Under the pieces are notes generated by a model. That model worked only from the letters and a program-made list of their open reading frames with translations. It did not search any database and was not told the origin of the DNA. 64,000 nucleotides of DNA from positions 7,108,201 to 7,172,200 of the forward strand of contig NC_133913.1 in assembly GCF_964199755.1 (NCBI RefSeq), given 5' to 3'. Each line of letters opens with the position of its first letter. Position 1 is the stretch's first letter. The stretch comes from Larus michahellis (Eukaryota > Chordata > Aves > Charadriiformes > Laridae). This document shows, in pieces, positions 57,117 to 64,000 of this stretch. Position numbers and translations under genes: made by a program.

Positions 57117-59416
57117 TGCCAGCACACATAAAAATACATGTGCATATACATCCAGTTACACGGGAACCCCTGTGCAGGCACACACACACACACGTTCACC
57201 CCTGAGACTTGTCACCACATAAGTGTTCACATGTGCTTATACACACGTGCACCTATATATATATGCAAGCTCCTGTACAAACACAGATATGTGTTCGTCT
57301 GCTCACATGTATGCCCACAGACATACAAAGGCACGCACACTGACAACACACACACACTTACCTCCACACCTGCAAAAATGTGTGTGGACACAAACACATG
57401 CACAGACATAAACAGAAATGTCCTCGTTCACACGCATGCTGGCAGACACTCACTCTCACGTGTGCATTTGCAAATGCCCACACAAATGCAAGTACAGAGG
57501 CACAAATATGCCCCCAGGTGCAGACAGATGCATATGCACATGAGGAAGCCCAGCTTCTCCCCACACTCTGAGAAGCAGGACTCCACGGGCAGCTCTCTGC
57601 CCCTGTGCCCCTGAGGCAAGTCCTTGAAAGCCTACTGCTAAGAAGGCAAATGAGGCGCCAGCCACTGTTGGTGGATTTAGTGACAGCAGAGGGCTTTTGG
57701 GCTTTTGTGCGTTGGCCAGTAGTTCAACTGATTGTGTTCTCATTACAGGAAAGAGAGAAGGTGTATTGAGGTCCAAGCAGCGGGGTCTTTTTTTGAAATT
57801 CAACCATGTTCACATACCAATTCAGTCCATGAGAGACAAAGTCAAAGCTCAAGACCATCCCTATTGCTGCAGCTCCAGGCATTCTCCACTTTACAAGTCA
57901 AAATGATCCCGACGTTTTGCAAGCTCCGGCCCATCCCTGGTGATTGCCGTAAGGCAGTTGTGGAGGTCTGGGACCAGTTCCAGGTTCAATGCAGGGAGAG
58001 GTGCTGCCCTGACACGCTCACATGGCAGCAAAGGGTTGTGTGCGGGGGGTGAGCTCCATGGCCTGCAGCTGCAAATGCTGGGGCTGGGACACCAGAGAGG
58101 AAGCTGGCCTGATGAAGTTGCCTTAAGATAAATACCATCTCTTCAAAAGACAAACTAATATTAATTAGCAGGTGGCATCAGGAGGAGATTTCAAGCTGCC
58201 TGAGCCAAGCCCTGACATCTGTCAGTGAACGTGGCTCATTTGAGCTCAGGGAGCTGCTCTGCTGAGGTGACCATCTCCTCATCTGCTTTTAGCACTGGAG
58301 CAGCCGGGAGAGTCAGAGGAGTGGTGGCAGAAGGCTGTGCCCAGCACTGCACAGGCACCGGGAGGACAAGCCTTGTGCCCTGAGAACCTCCCAGAAAGGT
58401 TGGCATTTTCCAAGGGTCCTCACCTGGCCTGGAAGGCTCCCATTCAGGTCCCCCCAACTGGGACCTGCCTCCCTTGGAAGGAGTCCCTCTCCCAGCTGTG
58501 CTCTGCAAGTGCAGCATCAGGAAGCAAGGTGCCAGACAAACGGTTTTTCCGGCTTTGACAAACATGCAGGTATGGCCTGCTCTGAGCAAGCTCTTGAAAT
58601 TGGTGACCTGCAGAGGTGCTGTCCAACCTAAATTATGCTATGGAAAGAGTAAAGACAGTTGGGTTAGTTGGTTTGTTAAATGCTAAAAGTAAGGAGAGGA
58701 CAAATGGAGATCCTACCTGTGTTGAGGAAAGTGAGAATGGAAGGGCTATGGTCAAATGGAAGGACCGTCTCTTTGGGTTTGAGTGTGTTTTTTTCCCCAA
58801 TGAGCTTGAGATGGGAACGATTTATGAGATGGGATGGGAAGTGTGGCAGGAAACTTGATTTGTTGGTTCCTGAGACTTCTTCTTTTGGACAGAGGAAGAA
58901 AGTGCCCAGTGCCTCGTTGGGCTGAGTAGGGCAGCTGGTGTCTGCAGGGTGTGGGGGTGTTGACCGTTGTGTTTCTGAGACCTGCGGATTTGGGTATGCT
59001 GAAAGGAGCTTGGGACTAGACACCATGCAGGAGCCAGGAGAGGCTGACCCAGCCAAGGGCTTGAGGATGGAGAGAGAGAGGACACAGGCATCAGGGAAGG
59101 AGACACTCCCAACACGTTGCAGAGGGGGATGTGTCAGAGAGGTGGGTCACCAGGTGCAGGCCTATCCCCCTTTAACCCCTCACCTTGCAAAGGCAGAAGC
59201 TGTTGACTGCAGGAGCAACACGCGCCAGTACTGGGGAAGAGAAAACCGCAGCACAGGCATTTGAGATGTGCTAAGAACAAGCATTTTCTCCTCCCCGTTT
59301 CATTCTTTGTTCCCCTTGCAGAGCTATTTCCGGCAGCTCTGCTCTCTCGGGGCTCTTGGTGGGGACGTGTGGGTTTTCTAAGTCTGTCCCACACATGCAA
59401 GAGTATCGGTCTCAGC
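57117..59416. other. CA-rich tract and V-B2 upstream region
   Basis: Copy of 4,546-6,840. Differences between the duplicates begin here, near 57,364. No gene recognised. Confidence 0.6.
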
Positions 59417-60609
59417 ACACACATCAGGTATCTCGTCCTCTCTGCCTTCCTGAGGCAACCACTGGGTAAGGATTGTCTTTGACTGGAGGCATGATTCCTC
59501 TTCTTCCCAGGAGACCCACACCCCCTCAACACGTCTCTGCGGGGAGCTGCTCTTGAATTATGGGCAAATACACCTGCTCTCTCAAGATACTGCTACATAG
59601 AGAAAAGATGAGACCAAGAAGAAAGAGCTCCTCTCCTGACCATCATAGACCCCTTGCTTTCCTTTTCTCTTGCCACCCATCCACCTCTCTCTGCCTCTCT
59701 CTTCTGATCTCTCTGGGCCCAGTGTTTCACAGACATACCATTGCAGAAGCTCTTTTCTATCTTGGTAGTACACCTTTCCTGACCTTGTACTTGTGTTTTG
59801 ACACACAGGGTTTTTTGAAAGCTGATGCAGGGACATGAAAGCTCTCTCATGCCACTCACGCTCTATAGGGTGTCCCAGTCTCTCTCCAGGCTGGTGCATG
59901 TCATGCAGCTTGCCCGGACTATCCATTCCTCCTGCCTCCTCCTGCCTCCTCCTCAGTGCCTGGGCTTTCTTTTCCCTCCCTACCTTGACTTCGGAGCCTC
60001 CTGAGAGGACAGGGAATGGGGAGCAGCATGAAAGTGCTCACAGGTGTTCCCATGATCTCTCACCATGCTGGAAGTGTCCTGGAGCCAGCACAGGAGGGCC
60101 AGGCACCACAGGCTCTTCCCTGGACTCTCCGGGCAGCAGGAGATTGGAAATCAAAAATGTGGGTGAAAGCACAGCTCTCCTCTGGGGGTATATCTATGTG
60201 AGGTAGTTGGCATTACTGTGTTGTGGGATCTACGCTGAGCTGAGGTGTGAGGCTGCCTGCTCAAAGATACCGCCTTGCTGTACCCATCCATGGGGCTAGT
60301 GCTGCAGAGAAAGGAAAAGGGAGCCTGCTCCTCTGACATTTTGCATCTCCTCTTGTTTTGCATTTCAGAGTCTTTCCCTGCACAGTCACTGACCCTCTTT
60401 TTCTTCCAGGCACCATGGGATAGACCACTGTCACCCAGCAAGAAGCACAAGTCACAGTGAAGCAGGGAGACACCTTTGAAACCACCTGCACCTACCAAGC
60501 CCAGTGGCCGTCTCACCACCGTGCTGAACACCACTGAGAAATACAGCCTCCTACAGCTGGAGAAAGTCGAGCTCTCTGACAGTGCCTTGTACCTCTGTGT
60601 TTTGCAAGA
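59417..60609 (+). pseudogene. T-cell receptor V pseudogene V-B2
   Basis: Copy of V-B1 with the same dead leader (ACA for ATG at 59,417-59,419) and the same in-frame TAG at 60,421-60,423. In addition, 89 bp corresponding to about 7,909-7,997 are missing. This removes CDR1, the conserved Trp and CDR2, and shifts the frame. The junction shows 2-bp AA microhomology. The end still reads [10 protein letters not shown]. The shared lesions predate the duplication; the deletion came after it. Confidence 0.88.
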
Positions 60610-60648
60610 TACCCCGGTGCAGGGAGCTTCCTTGGCTGTGCAAGAGCC
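60610..60648 (+). other. Decayed recombination signal of V-B2
   Basis: The heptamer position reads TACCCCG, so even the CAC is lost; 23-bp spacer; nonamer GCAAGAGCC. Confidence 0.5.
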
Positions 60649-62047
60649 CAGGGGATGGAGGGGATGTGTCTTAGAGTTGGGGAAGGGGTCGTCAGGTGTC
60701 CCTTGGCAGAGCTGCTTCCCCTGTACACTGAGGGATTTGCAGGACAAGATCTTCTTCCAGGAGGGGACAGTTTCATTGGCCTGAGAGGAGAAAGAAAGTG
60801 GTGAAAGGCTCTCGGGTTCCCTTGTTTTCACCGGGGGTTATATGGTTATTCTGCCCAATGGCTCTGGTGAGCTGGTGGGCAATGCAGGACGTTGTGGGGG
60901 TTTGTGCAATGGTTCCTCGCTGCTACTCTTTGCTTTCTGGATCTCCCTGCTGCACACTGCTTCCTCAGGGTTTCTGTGGGCCTGTTTCTTTGAGTCTCTG
61001 CTCTGAGATGTGTCCCTTAGAGGCTGGAGTTCAAAGAAAGATGGAAAACCTGCCCTCTGGCAATGGTCCTTCCTGGAATTACATGATTGCAATAATTTTC
61101 AAAAATACTCAGAACCACCATGCGGACCCTCCAATTGCTGTACGGCCATGTGCTGAGATCTGGAGGACCTGCTCTCCCCAGTGCACTCTGCCCATCCTTG
61201 GAGCCCTTCTCATGCAGTACCTCATAGGTTTCCCGCAGCCCTGCCCCATTTCTTCTGCAGTGTGACCAGGCTGTACAGCTCTATGCAAGATCTCGGTAGG
61301 GGAGTAGACCACCATGCAGAGGTGAGTAACAGGCTCTGTGAGGAGAAGGGCTGGCCTTAGGGAAAGCTATTTCATGATTCCAACAACAACCTGTGAGTCC
61401 CCTTAGCCTTGCACGTCTGTGTAACTGCTGGGCTGTGCAGGGGACTCTTTGGGGGTAGGGGGTTTATAGGTGGCCTGCCCTAACTACCCTTGGCCTTGCT
61501 TTCAGGCCATGCTCCCTCATTCAGGGGAGAAGTTGGAGGATTAGGATGAGAAGGTCAGGCATTATTCTGAAGGCTTTTTCTTACACCATCTTTGCTCCTG
61601 CATCCTTGGGGGCCACCTTCTGACTGAGCTTCTTTTCCCACCACAGGGCTATCCAGAGCACGAGGAATTCCCTTCTGCACAGGCTTGTGAGCTGCTGACC
61701 TCTCAGAGCCTCCAGCAGCACTGGGGAGCACTCTCTAAGGGAAAGCAATGGTCTGTCTCCTGTTGCAGGACGTGTTCTGATGCCAAGAGATTCCATGTGA
61801 GCAGAGATGCTGGAATACAGGGCCTGATACCCACTGGCTGTGGAGGAGATGAGTATATCTTCCTCAGCTCCAAGGGACAGTGATTGGAAGGGACCCACTA
61901 CCCCATGTCCCACCCTCCCCTTCCTCTTCTGCTTGTGCCCGCACCTTATCCCCCACCACCCAAGACAATGCCTTTCTTCCTTGGCATACAAGGCAATGTT
62001 GACCATGAAAAGGGTGACATGAAAGCAGAGGTTAGCAGGCAGAAAAC
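60649..62047. other. Region between V-B2 and the 3' end of K6, no gene
   Basis: Copy of 8,148-9,546 with small differences. No coding signature. Confidence 0.55.
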
Positions 62048-62432
62048 TTTAATGACTCTGAGGTGGAAAGAAGTACACTTGTAGAGGAGGTGGCCAGAGC
62101 AGGGAGAGGACCAGCAGATGACAGAAGTCTGCTGCCTTTGCCCATGGCTGAGACCCCACAGGTCTGTCCGACAGAAGGTGAGGGGACAGCAGATGCGCCA
62201 CGGCAGCTTTGCAGGTCTTATGGCCCAGAAGAACAAAAAATACCAGAAGAAATGGGAGAGAGAATCAGGCACGGAAGTTAGACTTTGGCCAGATTTTCAG
62301 CGAACCCCAGCAGCTCTCCTTTGGAAGGGCAGCAATGGCTGCTCAGCCTCCCTAAAATCAATGGCCAGGAGCTTTGTCTTCAATCCAGCATCAGGTTCCT
62401 GGGGGTCCTTGTCAGGGCTGTCACCAGCGCAT

Positions 62433-62738
62433 TTAGCAGGGGGGGCACCTTCTGCCATAGTAGCGTCTGGAAATGCCAGAGAGGTCACAGAACCCAGAGG
62501 TGATGGGCACTCCATCACAGCTGAGGATGCTGCCAACGGCAGCGGAGGTGGAGGATCCCACAACGGTGTTCTGTGGGAAGGAGCTGAGGATGGGGCCAGG
62601 CAGGGTCACCACCACGGGGGAGGGCTCGATGACGACGGTGGAGTTCTGGCACTGCCTGACCCAGGGCTCATTGCAGCTGTTGGCCAGTGGGGTGGGGCCA
62701 CAGGGCCGGCAGGGCTGGCACTGGTCATAGCAGGACAT
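62433..62738 (-). CDS. Feather beta-keratin K6 (duplicate of K1, divergent)
   Basis: 101-residue feather keratin: [15 protein letters not shown] start, intact beta core, tail [11 protein letters not shown]. It is the duplicate partner of K1 but has changes at otherwise fixed sites: NEPWVRQ where all others have Cys, GFCDLS for GCCDLS, and ISRRYY for ISSRYY. Two cysteines are thus lost. Noncoding exon 1 lies at about 63,240-63,206, the intron at 63,205-62,760, and an ATTAAA poly(A) signal at 62,053-62,048. The frame opens 7 codons further upstream, but MSCYD is the family start. Probably expressed but under relaxed constraint. Confidence 0.93.
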   Translation of the reverse strand: MSCYDQCQPCRPCGPTPLANSCNEPWVRQCQNSTVVIEPSPVVVTLPGPILSSFPQNTVVGSSTSAAVGSILSCDGVPITSGFCDLSGISRRYYGRRCPPC

Positions 62739-63263
62739 GTCTCTGGGCTGCAGGAGCACCTGGGAGAGAGGGCAGAGAGGCAGTAGAGCACATACATATT
62801 TGAGGAACAGTCTGCCAGGAGTCTGTCACTCCACCACAAGCATGTCAAAGGCATCTGCTGAGCCAGGAGCTAGAAACTGTGCAGTGAGGCAAAAGGGTTA
62901 CCAGACACAGTACTGTGAGGATCACCCAGGCCCAACCAGGCTGCTGCCAATCTTTGCAGTGAAGGGCAACCTCAGCCAAGTGCCAAGTCCTCTTTCAAGA
63001 TAATGCAAAGTGTCTCCAGGCCCAAGGAGGCTGCTGCCTATCTCTTAAGAGAACAGCTCCCTCAACCAAGTCCCAGACACTCTCTACTCAGACCTTCACC
63101 CTTCTTCCCCTTCTCATGGAGAGCAGCACCACAGCCCACTATAGGAGGGAGGAGTACACACCTGCATGAGCAGAAAACAACGCAGGGAAAGGGCTTCAGA
63201 CTGACCTGGTTCCCAAGGAGAAGGAGGAGAGAGAAGTGGATGGGAGAACAAGGAGTTGGGCTG

Positions 63264-63271
63264 GTTTTATG
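63264..63271 (-). promoter_or_regulatory. TATA-type box of K6
   Basis: CATAAAAC on the minus strand, identical to K1. Confidence 0.7.
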
Positions 63272-63274
63272 GTG

Positions 63275-63872
63275 GCCCTGACCTGCCCTGGGCCGAGAGG
63301 TAGCTTCTACCGAAGTGGCATTGTCTAAGCTGCTCATGATGAACAGGAAACATCCCAGCTAATGACATGGGCTGGGTAGCTGTTTTCTCAATGCCGCCTT
63401 CTCATTTCCTAGCTTATGCTGTCCGCCTTCCCTCACGGAGTCTTCTTCTGAGTGCTGGGATTGTGAGACCCCATGATTTCTGGGGCAGGAATGTGTCAGT
63501 GCCTGCTGCAGCCTCAGCTCAAGTGCCGAATGGGTGCAGTGCAGGCAAGTGATGTTGGCCTGGGGCACACTGGTGGGGTGGTCTGTGGCTGCATTGACAG
63601 GAATGAGCCAAACTACTCCCAACTCTGCAATCCTTGGTCGGTCTCCCAAGGACGTACCTTGTCTTTCCCTCCCATCTCACTCCAGTGGTCACTTGTAGGG
63701 TGCAGGTGGGCTGCACTGCTGGGTTTCATAGACTCTTCAAATCTTTTAAGCAGGAAACTAAGCAGCCCTCCCCAAGCTATGGGTATTAAAGAGCTGTAAA
63801 ATTATTTCCCCCATTATTTCAATGCTGATGAAAATCAAAGTTATGCGGGTCCTCTACCAGCACCGGGATATA
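63275..63872. other. Upstream region of K6, no gene
   Basis: Copy of 10,775-11,372, including the keratin upstream block near 63,360. Confidence 0.5.
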
Positions 63873-64000
63873 GCTCTGCCCTGGTGAGGCCACATCTGGA
63901 GGAGGAATTTCTTTACTTTGAGGGTGACAGAGCACTGGAACAGGCTGCCCAGAGAGGTGGTGGAGTCTCCGTCTCTGGAGACATTGAAAACCCATCTGGA
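63873..64000 (+). mobile_element. CR1 LINE 3' fragment, cut by window end
   Basis: Copy of the start of the CR1 at 11,373-11,606, with one base change (CAGTGG/CACTGG). Confidence 0.85.

Larger units (their letters stand above)
52572..64000. repeat. Right copy of the ~11.5 kb segmental duplication
   Basis: Same orientation as 1-11,500. Identical as far as I compared to about 57,360, then scattered substitutions (for example CGCTTAC/CACTTAC at 4,793/57,364), a 6-bp insertion near 58,373, an 89-bp deletion at about 60,498 and other small indels. It is cut by the window end. Confidence 0.95.

Noticed and set aside
1-64000. J, D or constant segments of the receptor
   Set aside because: No FGxG J motif with a 12-bp-spacer signal and no constant-domain exon was recognised; the search was by eye, so short J segments could be missed.
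1-64000. tRNA, rRNA, CRISPR or bacterial-type operon features
   Set aside because: Nothing with the needed structure was seen, and the content is clearly vertebrate.

Overview
This window is bird nuclear DNA. Six intact feather-type beta-keratin reading frames occur only in birds, and most dispersed repeats are CR1 LINEs with the avian ATTCTATGAT-type tail, plus avian-style LTRs. I cannot name the species. The V segments resemble chicken T-cell-receptor alpha V genes. From general knowledge, chicken TRA/TRD lies on chromosome 27, which also carries feather keratins; I could not test synteny here.

The layout is a strict alternation. All T-cell-receptor V segments are on the plus strand and all feather keratins are on the minus strand: V-A1, V-B1 | K1, K2, K3 | V-A2, V-B3 | K4 | V-A3, V-C | K5 | V-A4, V-B2 | K6. 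Three keratin/V-A pairs (K3/V-A2, K4/V-A3, K5/V-A4) stand head to head across about 2.2-3.1 kb of homologous intergenic DNA. Olfactory-receptor (OR) relics on the minus strand precede K3, K4 and K5. The locus therefore looks like serial duplication of an OR - keratin - TRAV composite unit, later broken up by CR1 and LTR insertions. I saw no convincing J, D or C segment, so the window appears to lie inside the V array.

Of eight V segments, V-A4 and V-C look intact. V-A1 is an intact exon 2 whose leader lies off the left edge. V-A2 lacks an in-phase leader start. V-A3 is frameshifted just before the second cysteine. All three V-B copies are dead. Every V ends in a recombination signal with a 23-bp spacer. 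The V-A type always uses heptamer CACGGGG and nonamer GCAGGAACC. Exactly 56 bp beyond each V-A nonamer lies a CTCF-type motif (CCGCCAGGGGGCGCTG or a variant), in the same orientation each time.

The left 11.5 kb (1-11,500) recurs at the right end (52,572-64,000), about 52.5 kb apart. No difference was seen over the first ~4.79 kb. After that, copies differ by roughly 1% with indels, including an 89-bp deletion in V-B2. This could be a young duplication with gene conversion or an assembly artefact.
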